Positions 8,551 to 16,616 are shown, counted from the first letter of the stretch. The stretch: DNA of 64,000 nt from Kitasatospora herbaricolor (GCF_030813695.1 NZ_JAUSVA010000002.1:3472001-3536000), one strand, 5' to 3'. Numbers and translations are program-made. The notes: generated by a model from the letters alone, not told the origin.

Positions 8551-9153
8551 TCAGGCGGCCGGCCCGCCCGTCACGTCGTACAGGTGGTGCACCGGATCGT
8601 GGATCAGGTAGCGCGAGAAGGTCTCGACCGTGAACCGCGCGCCGTCGCTGCGGTCCCCGGTCCGCTGCCACTGCTCACCGGCGACCCGGTCGAAGGCGCC
8701 CGCCAGGATCTCGGCCGCCTCGGCCAGCTCCGCGGCCACCGTCTTCGGGTCCTGCTCCCCGTACCGCTCGGCGAGCGCCGTCTCGTCCTGGTCCCAGTTG
8801 GGGAAGAGCGGGCCGTCCTGGTCGAGCATCAGGTTCAGCCGGACGTGGAACAGCCGGAAGACGTCCCGCACGTGGCAGGCGTACTCCAGGGCCGACCACA
8901 CGTCGGGCCGGGGCCGGCGGCGCAGCCCGTCCTCCTCCGCGTCGAGCACGGCCAGCCAGGACACCGCGTTGGCGCGCACCAGACCGGCCACCTCCTCGCG
9001 GACGACCGACGGGGTGTCCAACCCGCAGTCGGGGCAGGAGCGCTCCAGGACCCAGGTCCAGTCCTTGTCGTCCGGCGTGATCGCGTCGGCGGGGGCAGCC
9101 GTCCCTCCGTGGACGGGAGCGGCGACGGCGGCGGCGTTCTCAGCAGTGGTCAT
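8551..9153 (-). CDS. DinB / maleylpyruvate-isomerase-like metalloenzyme superfamily protein
   Basis: 200 residues. The helical-bundle DinB-like fold is shown by WSALEYACHVRDVFRLFHVRLNLML and FSRYLIHDPVHHLYDVTG, which supply the conserved histidines for a bound divalent metal. It also has CPDCGLD near the N-terminus. Actinobacterial members are often mycothiol- or bacillithiol-linked S-transferases, but the substrate cannot be read from the sequence. ATG at 9153 is preferred; in-frame starts exist upstream to 9261, but that stretch is non-conserved in character. The gene is divergent from the GNAT gene. Confidence 0.8.
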   Translation of the reverse strand: MTTAENAAAVAAPVHGGTAAPADAITPDDKDWTWVLERSCPDCGLDTPSVVREEVAGLVRANAVSWLAVLDAEEDGLRRRPRPDVWSALEYACHVRDVFRLFHVRLNLMLDQDGPLFPNWDQDETALAERYGEQDPKTVAAELAEAAEILAGAFDRVAGEQWQRTGDRSDGARFTVETFSRYLIHDPVHHLYDVTGGPAA

Positions 9154-9296
9154 GCGTCCCATGGTGGCGGGCCCTGCGGTCACCTCACCAGCGGCCATCC
9201 CGCCACGGAGCGCCGAAATGCCGCCAGCGGGCCGGCCGTGAACGCCCCGGCCGAAAACCACTGGTCGGGGGCGTGAGCGGGAGCCATGCTGGCGGC

Positions 9297-9785
9297 ATGC
9301 TCATTCGCGAAGCCGACGCCGCCGACTGGCCGCAGATCTGGCCCTTCCTACACACGATCGTCGCCGCCGGTGACACCTTCACCTGGGACCGCGACATCAC
9401 CGAGGCGGACGCCCGCGCGATGTGGATGAAGGAGGCCCCCGGCCGGACCTTCGTCGCGGTGGACGAGGACGGCACCGTCCTCGGCACCGCCGAGACCCAC
9501 CGCAACCAGATGGGCGGCGGCTCGCACGTCGCCAACGCCGGCTTCATGGTCGACCCCCGCCACACGGGCCGGGGAGTCGCCCGGGCCCTGTGCGCCCACG
9601 TCCTGGAGCAGGCTCGCGCCGACGGGTATCGCTCGATGCAGTTCAACGCCGTCGTCGAGACCAACCACCGCGCGGTGGCACTCTGGCAGTCCCTCGGCTT
9701 CGAGGTGCTGACCACCGTCCCCGAAGCCTTCCGGCACCCCGACAAGGGGTACGTCGGGCTCCTCGTGATGTACCGGAAGCTCTGA
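9297..9785 (+). CDS. GNAT family N-acetyltransferase
   Basis: 162 residues, a single GNAT domain transferring an acetyl group from acetyl-CoA to an unidentified amine. It begins MLIREADAADWPQIWPFLHTIV, has the acetyl-CoA pyrophosphate-binding motif A (NAGFMVDPRHTGRGVARALCAHVLEQA) and the C-terminal beta strand/helix QFNAVVETNHRAVALWQSLGFE. Length is normal. The ATG at 9297 was chosen because the GNAT beta-1 strand starts there; an upstream GTG at 9273 is possible. It converges with the HIT gene across a terminator hairpin and a tandem repeat. Confidence 0.9.
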   Translation: MLIREADAADWPQIWPFLHTIVAAGDTFTWDRDITEADARAMWMKEAPGRTFVAVDEDGTVLGTAETHRNQMGGGSHVANAGFMVDPRHTGRGVARALCAHVLEQARADGYRSMQFNAVVETNHRAVALWQSLGFEVLTTVPEAFRHPDKGYVGLLVMYRKL

Positions 9786-9829
9786 CCCCGGCAGGACGGC
9801 ATTTCGTTCGTTTCCAGGAGCGGGCTTCC

Positions 9830-9855
9830 CCGCCCGGGGCAGGCGCCCCGGGCGG
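9830..9855. terminator. Hairpin terminator downstream of the GNAT gene
   Basis: CCGCCCGGGGC (9830-9840), AGGC loop, GCCCCGGGCGG (9845-9855): a perfect 11-bp GC stem 45 bp after the GNAT stop codon, in the gap between convergent genes. Confidence 0.6.
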
Positions 9856-9957
9856 TCGCCAGGGGCGGTCGCCAGGGGCGGTCGCCCGGGGAGGTCGCCC
9901 GGGGAGGTCGCCCGGGGAGGTCGCCCGGGGAGGTCACCCCGGGGAGGTCACCCCGGG
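9854..9957. repeat. 13-bp tandem repeat, about 8 copies
   Basis: Six 13-bp units of GGTCGCC(C/A)GGGG(A/C) followed by two 14-bp variants starting GGTCACCCC fill the gap between convergent genes and end exactly at the HIT gene stop codon (9958-9960). Probably a slippage-derived minisatellite. Confidence 0.85.
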
Positions 9958-10389
9958 TCAGAGCAAGGCACCGATCCGGAGCGCCAGTTCGTCCATCCGA
10001 TCTTCCGGGACCGGCTGCTCCGCCCCGAGCAGTCCGAACACCCTGGGGCCGCGCAGCTCCACCGGGTGGTCATCGGCGCGCGGCACGATGTGGAAGTGGA
10101 CGTGGGCGAAGCCCTCCGCCTCCGCGAACTGCGCGACGTACGTCTTCGCGCACCCGGTCACGGCGCCCAGCGCACGCGACAGCCGGACCTGCCAGCTCCC
10201 CAGCGCGGCCGCCTCCGCGTCGGTCAGCTCCCCGATCGTGGTGACATGACGGCGCGGCAGCAGCACCAGCCAGCCCGGCAGCGCACTCCCCACGGCGTGC
10301 GCCACCCGCCAGTGCTCGTCCACCGCGATCCGCTCACGCGGCGGGAGGCCGGCGAACCCGGCCTCCCGCTCACAGCTGTAACAGTCCAT
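9958..10389 (-). CDS. HIT family nucleotide hydrolase/transferase
   Basis: 143 residues with the histidine triad HVHFHIVPR (His96, His98, His100), which forms the active site for hydrolysis of nucleoside phosphoramidates or dinucleoside polyphosphates. An N-terminal CYSCEREAGF pair of cysteines resembles the zinc-binding motif of Hint/HIT subgroups. The protein is cytoplasmic, single-domain and of typical length. It starts at the ATG at 10389. The physiological nucleotide substrate is unknown. It converges with the GNAT gene, and its stop codon abuts the 13-bp tandem repeat. Confidence 0.9.
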   Translation of the reverse strand: MDCYSCEREAGFAGLPPRERIAVDEHWRVAHAVGSALPGWLVLLPRRHVTTIGELTDAEAAALGSWQVRLSRALGAVTGCAKTYVAQFAEAEGFAHVHFHIVPRADDHPVELRGPRVFGLLGAEQPVPEDRMDELALRIGALL

Positions 10390-10434
10390 TCCCGGAGGCT
10401 AGTTCACCTGCCTCGCGGGCCGGGGGCGAATGCG

Positions 10435-10683
10435 TCAGCTGCCGCTCCCCTGCACCGCGCAGAGCGCGCTCACCGAGCTCGACCCCGAGCCGCCCGGCAG
10501 CACCCAGCCGAGCAGGCTCGCACAGACTGCCGCCTCCTGAGGATTCTTGGGCCCGGTCGACCCCTCCGCCCGCGCCGGAGCAGCCAGCATCACCGCCGCC
10601 ACGGCGGCGACCAGAACCAGAGCGAGCAGAGAGGCGAAGGCGGACGCGGATACGGGGAGAAGGCGAAGCTGGGGTCTGAACAT
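10435..10683 (-). CDS. Small secreted protein downstream of mycosin
   Basis: 82 residues, not recognised. It has a clear Sec signal peptide (basic start MFRPQLRLLP, hydrophobic core of ~20 residues, cleavage after AAPARA near residue 39). The mature peptide of about 43 residues has only two cysteines, which could form one disulfide, and ends in a Gly/Ser-rich stretch. The ATG at 10683 has GGAAGGG upstream, but that Shine-Dalgarno lies in the 3' arm of a long hairpin (10690-10732). It follows the mycosin gene on the same strand, so a link to ESX-like secretion is possible but only by position. Confidence 0.6.
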   Translation of the reverse strand: MFRPQLRLLPVSASAFASLLALVLVAAVAAVMLAAPARAEGSTGPKNPQEAAVCASLLGWVLPGGSGSSSVSALCAVQGSGS

Positions 10684-10689
10684 GACGGA

Positions 10690-10732
10690 GCCCTTCCGAT
10701 AGTCGATGGAGAACCATCACTATCGGAAGGGC
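10690..10732 (-). promoter_or_regulatory. Long hairpin covering the Shine-Dalgarno of the small secreted protein
   Basis: Perfect 14-bp arms (10690-10703 and 10719-10732) continue, past one bulged base (10704), into a second 5-bp stem (10705-10709/10714-10718) with a tetraloop. In the minus-strand RNA the 3' arm contains GGAAGGG, the ribosome-binding site of the ATG at 10683. It may be the terminator of the mycosin gene, a translational switch, or both. Confidence 0.75.
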
Positions 10733-10770
10733 CCTGTACTGCTCCGGCCATTCGCCTGACCGTGGGCGCG

Positions 10771-12132
10771 TCAGCGGTACGGCTGCCCCGACGGCGGAAC
10801 GGGCGGCCCGGACGGCGGAGCCGGCGGCCCCTGCGGGTACCCGTACGGCTGCTGCGGCGCACCCCCGTAGGGCGCCTGCGGGGCCTCCCCGTACGGCGGG
10901 CCCTGCCCGTAGGGCACCGGGGCCGGCGGCGGGGGCGGCCCGCTGCCACCGTTCTTCCGGCTGCGCACGATCAGGAAGGCGACACCCACCACGACGAGCA
11001 GCCCGAGGGCGCCGGCCAGGACATAGACGTAGACCGGTGCGCCGGACCCGTCCTCGGCCTTCGGGGTCTGGGCATCACCCGTCGGAACAGGATCGGGCGA
11101 GCCCGGAGACCCTTGCGACTCCGGACGGGACAGCAGCGGGTTCTCCTTCGGCCCGTTGTCCACCTCAGGATTGGCGGCCAAGGCCTTCGACGGCGAAGCG
11201 ATCCCGTACCCGTAGTGGTCGTTGGGCACCGCCGAGCCGTCCGGCGGAGCCACCGCACTCTTGATGATCCGGTTGATCACCTGCCCGGCCGAGAGGTTCG
11301 GGTACTTGGAACGGACCAGGGCGGCGATGGCGGAGACGTAGGCGGTGGAGTCGGAAGTGCCGTTCGCGGTGCGGTAGGCGGAGGTGGACTTGCTGTCCGC
11401 CGAATAGATCTCAACGCCGGGAGCTACGACTGTGGTCTCGGGACCATAGCTCGACTTCTCCCACATCTGACCATTCTGGTCGACGGCGCCGACGGCGATC
11501 ACACCGGGAAAGGCAGCCGGATAGGCAACGGGAGTGGCGTGATTTCCTAGATTCCCCGTACTTGCCACCAGTACGACATCCTTGGAAAGCGCATAGCTGA
11601 GAGCCTCGCGGGCCCGTGCATTTGTTCGCACGCCACCACCGAAGGACATGTTGACCACGTTTGCCCCGTGATCAACGGCATAGCGAAGAGCCTCCGCGAA
11701 GTGGTCCTCACTGGGAACGAAGTCACCATCACCTGAGAGCTTGATGCGCACCGGCAGAATCCTGGCCTTGGGCGCGAGCCCCATCACACCAGCCTGATCA
11801 CCGTGGCCATGGCCAGCAATCAGGCTAGCCAGCCCGGTACCGTGTCCCTCCGTGTCGGTCCGGCCATCGCCCTGCCCGCTCGAATAGTCCACACCTGGAA
11901 CGACCTGGCCGGTCAAATCCTGATGGTCAGCTGAAACGCCGGTGTCAATCACGGCGACGGTGACGCCGTCCCCCTGGCTGATGGGCCAGACCTTGCTCTC
12001 CGCCTCATATTTGGCCAGGGCCCATTGTCCGGCGCGGATGTTGTCAGCGCTAGCGGGCCCCGCTGCCATACCCCAGAGCAAAGCACCTGCAGCTAGCGCG
12101 GCCATGCCGCGAACCGGTCGGCTGGTCGTCAA
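10771..12132 (-). CDS. mycP: Mycosin, subtilisin-like (S8) protease of a type VII secretion system
   Basis: 453 residues, a membrane-anchored serine protease facing the cell-wall side that belongs to ESX/type VII secretion complexes. The signal peptide ends near residue 29 (GPASAD). The catalytic triad is visible: Asp63 (AVIDTGV), His97 (TEGHGTGLASLIAG) and Ser260 (NGTSDSTAYVSA). A transmembrane helix (about 367-390, VYVLAGALGLLVVVGVAFLIV) and a cytoplasmic Pro/Gly/Tyr-rich tail follow, as in mycosins. The likely start is a TTG at 12132, because it supplies the basic N-terminus of the signal peptide. A strong hairpin lies between this gene and the upstream WXG gene. No EccB/C/D/E genes are in the window. 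Confidence 0.93.
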   Translation of the reverse strand: MTTSRPVRGMAALAAGALLWGMAAGPASADNIRAGQWALAKYEAESKVWPISQGDGVTVAVIDTGVSADHQDLTGQVVPGVDYSSGQGDGRTDTEGHGTGLASLIAGHGHGDQAGVMGLAPKARILPVRIKLSGDGDFVPSEDHFAEALRYAVDHGANVVNMSFGGGVRTNARAREALSYALSKDVVLVASTGNLGNHATPVAYPAAFPGVIAVGAVDQNGQMWEKSSYGPETTVVAPGVEIYSADSKSTSAYRTANGTSDSTAYVSAIAALVRSKYPNLSAGQVINRIIKSAVAPPDGSAVPNDHYGYGIASPSKALAANPEVDNGPKENPLLSRPESQGSPGSPDPVPTGDAQTPKAEDGSGAPVYVYVLAGALGLLVVVGVAFLIVRSRKNGGSGPPPPPAPVPYGQGPPYGEAPQAPYGGAPQQPYGYPQGPPAPPSGPPVPPSGQPYR

Positions 12133-12157
12133 GCCTGGTCACCCCACTCAAGCGAAG

Positions 12158-12193
12158 CGCTCGTCCCGCAGATCAAGATCTGCGGGACGAGCG
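12158..12193 (-). terminator. 17-bp perfect hairpin between the WXG gene and mycP
   Basis: CGCTCGTCCCGCAGATC (12158-12174), AA, then its exact complement (12177-12193). It ends 25 nt before the mycP start codon, so it either terminates WXG transcription or acts as a leader hairpin for mycP. Confidence 0.75.
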
Positions 12194-12226
12194 GTCAGAT
12201 CGGACTGTCCTCAGGCGGACAGGGAA

Positions 12227-13675
12227 TCATTCCACCACGTTCGGATTGCTGTGCTGGCCCGACACCCAAGTCTCCTCATCCTCGACGAGGTAGTCCGGGC
12301 GCTTGCCACCCTTGTCCCGGTCCTTCTTGCGGCGCTGCGCGTCGCTGAGCGGCATGCCCTGACCCTGGGCACCCTTGCCACCCTGCGGGCCCGAGGCGTG
12401 CCCCGCCTGCAGACGGGCACGTGCCCCCAGGCCGGACCCGCCCTCAGTGAAGGCCTTGCGACCGGGACCGGCCCCCATCCCGTTGGCCTCACCAGCGACG
12501 CCACCAGCACGGCGCGCGGCGCTTGCGCCACCGCGACCGCCAGCAGCACCAGCACGGCCGCCGCCGAACCCGCCCTCGTTCATTCCGCCGGCACCGAAGG
12601 CGCTGCCCCCGCGGGCGGCCCCAGATCCGGTACCACCACGGCCGAATTCCTTGCCGGCAGCACCGGCTTTGTTCTGGCCGCCGGAGAGGCTTCCCGTCCC
12701 GCCGCCCTGCGACTTGTTACCGGTTCCGAGTCCGCCGAGGCCTCCCTGGGGCACGCCACCACCGAGGCCGCCCGAACCGGCGTGGCCGGTTCCGGTCGCG
12801 CCTCCTCCGGTGCCCCCGAGATTCGACGAACCGGCGCCCGACCCGGCGGGGGACGGCGCCAGGACGGCACCGTCGATTCCGGTGCCAGGACCGACGTTGG
12901 CCGGTGTCGGCGGCTTGGGAAGGGGCTGCGCGGAGCCACCCCTGATGGCCGGGTCCACAGGTGCAGGGGCGGCGTTTGCCTTGGGTGCCTTGGGGGTTGA
13001 GGCGACACTGCTGCCACCGGGCCTGGACTGCGAGGACCGGCTGCCGCTCCCACCAGTCCCGGAACTGCCGGAACCCACCGTTCCCAGACCGGCCCCGGTG
13101 ATCAATCCCACGATTGCCGCCCCCGTGGGATCCCCAGGAGCAAGAATCTCACCCGACTCGTCGAATCGATCCCGAGGCGATTTCAGCACCGGCGTGGCCG
13201 CCCGGTACTTCATCGCGAGGGTCTGCATCACCGCGACGGCCTGGGCCTTCTTCTCGTCGGTGACGGTGGTCTTGGTGTCCTCGTCGTCACCGCCGAAGGT
13301 CGCCGAGACCGTGTCGCCGAAGCCGTCGGTGAACTGGTCCCAGAGGCCAGGCTCCTCGGGCATGGTCTTCTTGGCCTGGTCGATGGCCTGGGCCATGTGC
13401 TTGAGGGTCTCGGCGGCGTCCTGGGCGTAGGAGGCGGTGTTGTTGATGTTGTTGGCGAGCTTCGTCATCTTCGAGTAGAAGGCGTCGCTGGACGACCCCT
13501 CCCAGTCGAGGGCGGCCTCGCCGGAGGTGGACTGGAGGGAGGTGTGGATCGCCTTGAGGGTCTCGGCGGCCCGCCGCCAGGGGTCGCTGGCGCTCATCAC
13601 CTCGCCCGAGTTCATGGCTTGCACCATGCCTCGGAGCGAGCCGTGGCTGTAGCTGTTGAAGTCGGTGAAACTCAT
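12227..13675 (-). CDS. WXG100-like type VII secretion substrate with long Gly-rich tail
   Basis: 482 residues. The N-terminal ~150 residues are a predicted helical hairpin with the WXG-type turn WEGSSSDAFYSKM near residue 63, matching ESX/EsxA-like or PPE-like actinobacterial proteins. The middle and C-terminal region (about 190-440) is Gly/Ser/Ala-rich low complexity (GGTGSGAARGGSAFGAGG and similar), ending with a charged segment and EDEETWVSGQ. No Sec signal peptide, as expected of a type VII substrate. It sits between a second helical-hairpin gene and mycP on the same strand, so export through an ESX-like machine is the natural inference. Confidence 0.82.
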   Translation of the reverse strand: MSFTDFNSYSHGSLRGMVQAMNSGEVMSASDPWRRAAETLKAIHTSLQSTSGEAALDWEGSSSDAFYSKMTKLANNINNTASYAQDAAETLKHMAQAIDQAKKTMPEEPGLWDQFTDGFGDTVSATFGGDDEDTKTTVTDEKKAQAVAVMQTLAMKYRAATPVLKSPRDRFDESGEILAPGDPTGAAIVGLITGAGLGTVGSGSSGTGGSGSRSSQSRPGGSSVASTPKAPKANAAPAPVDPAIRGGSAQPLPKPPTPANVGPGTGIDGAVLAPSPAGSGAGSSNLGGTGGGATGTGHAGSGGLGGGVPQGGLGGLGTGNKSQGGGTGSLSGGQNKAGAAGKEFGRGGTGSGAARGGSAFGAGGMNEGGFGGGRAGAAGGRGGASAARRAGGVAGEANGMGAGPGRKAFTEGGSGLGARARLQAGHASGPQGGKGAQGQGMPLSDAQRRKKDRDKGGKRPDYLVEDEETWVSGQHSNPNVVE

Positions 13676-13745
13676 GATCGGGCGTCTCCCGTCCCGCTCG
13701 CACGGCCGGCCTGCGGCTGGATCTCAGTCATCATGGTGCGGCCCC

Positions 13746-14231
13746 TCACCATCCGGGCTGGGCCGGCTGGCCCGGGCGGCCGGCGGCGGTGGTCCGGGGC
13801 TGGGTGGGGCTGACCGGCGGGGTGGAGGCCTGGGTCACCGCGGCGGTGCTCGCGGCGGACGGGTTGGCGACGGACCAGCCGTCCGAGCTGAGCTTGAGCT
13901 TCTGCGAGGTGGCGTGCTCCTGCTCCTCGTAGTTGACCGCGGTGAGTTCGGCCTTGCGGTGGGCGTCGTTCACCGCGTCCTGCAGCTGGTTCATGACGTC
14001 GCGCAGGCCGTCCCGCATGACTTCGTACTGCGCGTGGAGGTCCTGTGCCTCCGCGAACGTGCCGAACGCGTTCTTGCCGATGGCACTCTGGCCGTGCGTC
14101 TTGGTGCCGTCCGCGTACGCCTCGAACTCCGCGAGCAGCCGGCGTACCTGCGCGGCGAAAGCCTTCAGGTTGTCCACCTCAACGCGGTAGCCGCTTCCGG
14201 AGCCGCCGCTCGAACCTGTCCCCGTGCTCAC
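13746..14231 (-). CDS. ESX-type helical-hairpin protein (WXG100/EspC-like)
   Basis: 161 residues. A short Gly/Ser N-terminus is followed by a two-helix region (YRVEVDNLKAFAAQVRRLLAEFEAYADG ... LHAQYEVMRDGLRDVMNQLQDAVNDAHRKAELTAVNYEEQEHA), the general shape of EspC/ESX secretion-associated proteins, and a Pro/Thr-rich tail. The GTG at 14231 follows a GGGGGAGG sequence; an ATG further upstream (14351) lacks one and its extension is not domain-like. It is the first gene of the minus-strand cluster 14231-10435. It is likely a partner of the following 482-residue protein, by analogy with paired ESX substrates. Confidence 0.72.
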   Translation of the reverse strand: MSTGTGSSGGSGSGYRVEVDNLKAFAAQVRRLLAEFEAYADGTKTHGQSAIGKNAFGTFAEAQDLHAQYEVMRDGLRDVMNQLQDAVNDAHRKAELTAVNYEEQEHATSQKLKLSSDGWSVANPSAASTAAVTQASTPPVSPTQPRTTAAGRPGQPAQPGW

Positions 14232-14433
14232 GCCTCGTACCTCCCCCGTACATCCCGTGCATCCTGTGTGCCCCGCCGCCTTGCGGTCCGGTCGACGAAC
14301 CTTCGGCGGGGCAGCTTTCAAGCCGTAACCCTTATGTCTAACACATGGCAACGACGGGCAGAACGGCCCCTCCGGCGTGGATTGCCGGAGCCTTCCTGAC
14401 CTGCGGCTCCCGGACCCGGGTGCTCTCCGCCGT

Positions 14434-15141
14434 TCAGGCGGAGGCGCGCTGCAGGTCCGTCAGGGCGCGGCGGCAGAGCGAGTCGGCGCGGCGGGTGGTC
14501 TCGGGCTGGCGGTAGTCGCGGGCGAGGTGGAGGGTGCTCGCGGTGGCCTCGTCCAGGCCGATGCGGTGGCCGACCGAGACGAACACGGGCTTGACGCCGT
14601 TGCGGGTGCGGACCGCGCGGCCGACGACCTCCGCACCCTGGCCCTCGCCGGCCGGGACGTCCATGAGCGGGGCCCAGGAGCCGCGTTCGGGCCCCGGGGC
14701 GCTGCTGGTGAAGGTGAAGGGGGTCTTGGCCACGCCGTAGGTGCGCAGGCCGGTGAGGACACCGAGGTGGCTGGCGAGGCCGAGGCGGCGGGGATGGGCG
14801 AGGCCGTAGCCGTCGCAGACCACCAGGTCGGGCGTGCGGGTGAGGGCGGCCAGGGCGTCGAGCACGGCGGGGAGTTCGCGGAAGGCGAGCAGGCCGGGGA
14901 TGTAGGGGAAGGCGATCCGGCCGACCGCGGTCGCCTCCTCGACGACCTCCAGGGTGCTGTGGTCGAGGAGGACGGCGGCGGCGACCACGAGGTCGCGTTC
15001 GTCGTCGTAGGCGACGTCGACGCCGGCCACGAGGTCGCCGTCGGCCGGGCCCGGGCCGTGCGGGTCCACCAGGGTTCGCAGGCGCTGCTGTTCGGCGAGG
15101 GCCTCGGCCTCGGTGGTCGGCCAGTCGGCGGGAATGGGCAC
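14434..15141 (-). CDS. nfi: Endonuclease V (deoxyinosine 3'-endonuclease)
   Basis: 235 residues. It cleaves DNA at the second phosphodiester 3' to deoxyinosine (or acts on inosine in RNA) in nitrosative-deamination repair. Key motifs are present: Asp42 in AGVDVAYDD, the wedge PYIPGLLAFRELP with Glu89, Asp110 in VVCDGYG, and SVGHRIGLDEA near the C-terminus. The start is a GTG at 15141 preceded by GGGGGACCC. It is a monocistronic gene, convergent with nothing and followed by the ESX-like cluster promoter region. Confidence 0.95.
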   Translation of the reverse strand: MPIPADWPTTEAEALAEQQRLRTLVDPHGPGPADGDLVAGVDVAYDDERDLVVAAAVLLDHSTLEVVEEATAVGRIAFPYIPGLLAFRELPAVLDALAALTRTPDLVVCDGYGLAHPRRLGLASHLGVLTGLRTYGVAKTPFTFTSSAPGPERGSWAPLMDVPAGEGQGAEVVGRAVRTRNGVKPVFVSVGHRIGLDEATASTLHLARDYRQPETTRRADSLCRRALTDLQRASA

Positions 15142-15512
15142 GGGTCCCCCAGGCGGTGTCGGTGCGGATCGGACGCCGGAGCCGCGGAGCGGACGGGCGC
15201 CACGGGCCGAGCGGAGCAGGGCGGTCAGAACAGGCGGTCAGAACGGGCGGCCGGAGCGGGCGGGCGGAGCGGTACGTAGGGGGCGGTACGACGGGGTGCT
15301 GTGATCACCGTACCGAGGTCGGTTTTCGGCCGTCCGCTGGGGCGCACGACCATGTGATGAGCCTGTGCGCCCCCTGTGCCCCGCATATGCCGAGTTAGGG
15401 TGAACTTACCGAACTCCCAAGCTGGGTAGGCATTCTCCAGAAGGTGTTCCACCTCGCACAGCTCCACCGCCCGACCACTCCGCAGCCCCCGACGCGCGAA
15501 GGACCGACCGCC
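15142..15512. other. Intergenic region between nfi and the small membrane protein
   Basis: 371 bp between divergent genes. It includes two copies of GGCGGTCAGAAC (near 15223-15250) in a GC-rich, low-complexity stretch, and an AT-richer part near 15385-15440 that probably holds promoters. No RNA or protein gene is seen. Confidence 0.4.
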
Positions 15513-15788
15513 ATGCCGCGCCCCACAGTCGCTCAGATCTGCACCGGCACCCTCACCGTCGTCGTCGCCACCGTGGCCCTGCTCAGCGTCTCGGGGGCCA
15601 CCGGCGCCCTGGAGATCGCGGTCGTGGTGGCCGTGGCCCTGGCCCTCGGCACTCTCGCCACCGCGCTGTCCATGTCCGGCGGTCGCCGCCGGCCGGCCCC
15701 CGGGCCCGCCGCCGCGCAGCCCGCCGTTCCGACCGGGCCCGGCGTCCGGACCTCCTCCGCCACCCGCGAGTACGCGCGGCAGGGCTGA
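15513..15788 (+). CDS. Small two-helix membrane protein
   Basis: 91 residues, not assigned to a family. It has two adjacent hydrophobic segments (TLTVVVATVALLSVSGA and LEIAVVVAVALALGTLATAL, about residues 13-52), then a basic Arg-rich turn and a Pro/Ala-rich cytoplasmic tail ending ATREYARQG. The ATG at 15513 is used because GAAGGA lies at the right distance. It stands alone and is followed by a strong bidirectional terminator shared with the convergent RDD gene. Function unknown. Confidence 0.7.
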   Translation: MPRPTVAQICTGTLTVVVATVALLSVSGATGALEIAVVVAVALALGTLATALSMSGGRRRPAPGPAAAQPAVPTGPGVRTSSATREYARQG

Positions 15789-15802
15789 GCATCCGAGCGG
15801 AA

Positions 15803-15845
15803 GGGCGTGGGGGAGGCCACCGGTCCGGCGGCCTCCCCCACGCCC
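15803..15845. terminator. Bidirectional 16-bp hairpin terminator
   Basis: GGGCGTGGGGGAGGCC (15803-15818) and its exact complement (15830-15845) around an 11-nt loop, between two convergent genes. Confidence 0.85.
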
Positions 15846-15887
15846 TGTCGCCCCTGTCCGCCCGGCGGCCCGACGACCCGGGCGAGG

Positions 15888-16616
15888 TCAGGCGGTGGAG
15901 ACCACCACGGTCTTCGCCGACTTGTCGTGGATGCACTGGCGGTAGGGCTTGTCGAAGACGCCGAACAGTCCGTCGATCACCCACCAGAGCATCGCGCAGC
16001 AGACCACGGCGGGGACGATGAAGACGGCCGAGCGGGTCCAGGCGGCCGGCTTGGTGGGGATGTTGCCGTCGACCAGCATGGCGACGCGGACCTTCATGGC
16101 CTTCTTGCCGAGGGTCTGGCCGTCCCGGCTGAGCATGAGGCCCTCGTAGAGGAACCAGAGGACGCAGGCCAGCCAGAAGGCTCCGGTCGAGCCGCTGCGG
16201 TTGCCGAGGCTGGCGAAGGGCAGCACCAGCAGGATCGCGACGATCTGCACCAGCAGGTAGTCGATGACGCGGGCCAGGATCCGGTTCGGCCAGCTGCCCA
16301 GCGGCGGCATGCCGGGCACCGGGCCGGCGCCGGGCGCGCCCTGGGCGCCGGGGCCGTAGCCGGTGCCGTAGCCCTGGCCCGGCGGCGGCTGGTCGGAGGG
16401 GCCGCCTCCGTAGGTACCGCCGTAGGGGCCGGGCCGGTCGTACGGGCTCCCGGCGGGGGGCGGGGTCCCGTACGGGTCGCTGGGCGGGGGCGTCGGCGTG
16501 CCGTACGGGTCGGACGGCGCACCTGACGGCGTGCCGCCCGCTGGCGGGGGGTTCTTGTCGAACGAGGGCTTACCGCCCTCCTCCGGCTCGGGCCCTGAGG
16601 GGTCGTAGGTGCTCAT
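15888..16616 (-). CDS. RDD family membrane protein with Pro/Tyr/Gly-rich N-terminus
   Basis: 242 residues. The first ~105 are Pro/Gly/Tyr-rich (PYGTP-type repeats), presumably a disordered cytoplasmic region. The RDD domain follows with its signature ILARVIDYLLV and about three to four transmembrane segments, including GQTLGKKAMKVRVAML, typical of RDD proteins. Such proteins may be small-solute antiporters, but the role in streptomycetes is unknown. Start is the ATG at 16616. The next gene on the same strand also ends in an RDD domain, so this is a tandem RDD pair. Confidence 0.88.
   Translation of the reverse strand: MSTYDPSGPEPEEGGKPSFDKNPPPAGGTPSGAPSDPYGTPTPPPSDPYGTPPPAGSPYDRPGPYGGTYGGGPSDQPPPGQGYGTGYGPGAQGAPGAGPVPGMPPLGSWPNRILARVIDYLLVQIVAILLVLPFASLGNRSGSTGAFWLACVLWFLYEGLMLSRDGQTLGKKAMKVRVAMLVDGNIPTKPAAWTRSAVFIVPAVVCCAMLWWVIDGLFGVFDKPYRQCIHDKSAKTVVVSTA

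Noticed and set aside
9854..9957. Possible CRISPR array
   Set aside because: Units are contiguous 13-14 bp repeats without spacers; it is a minisatellite.
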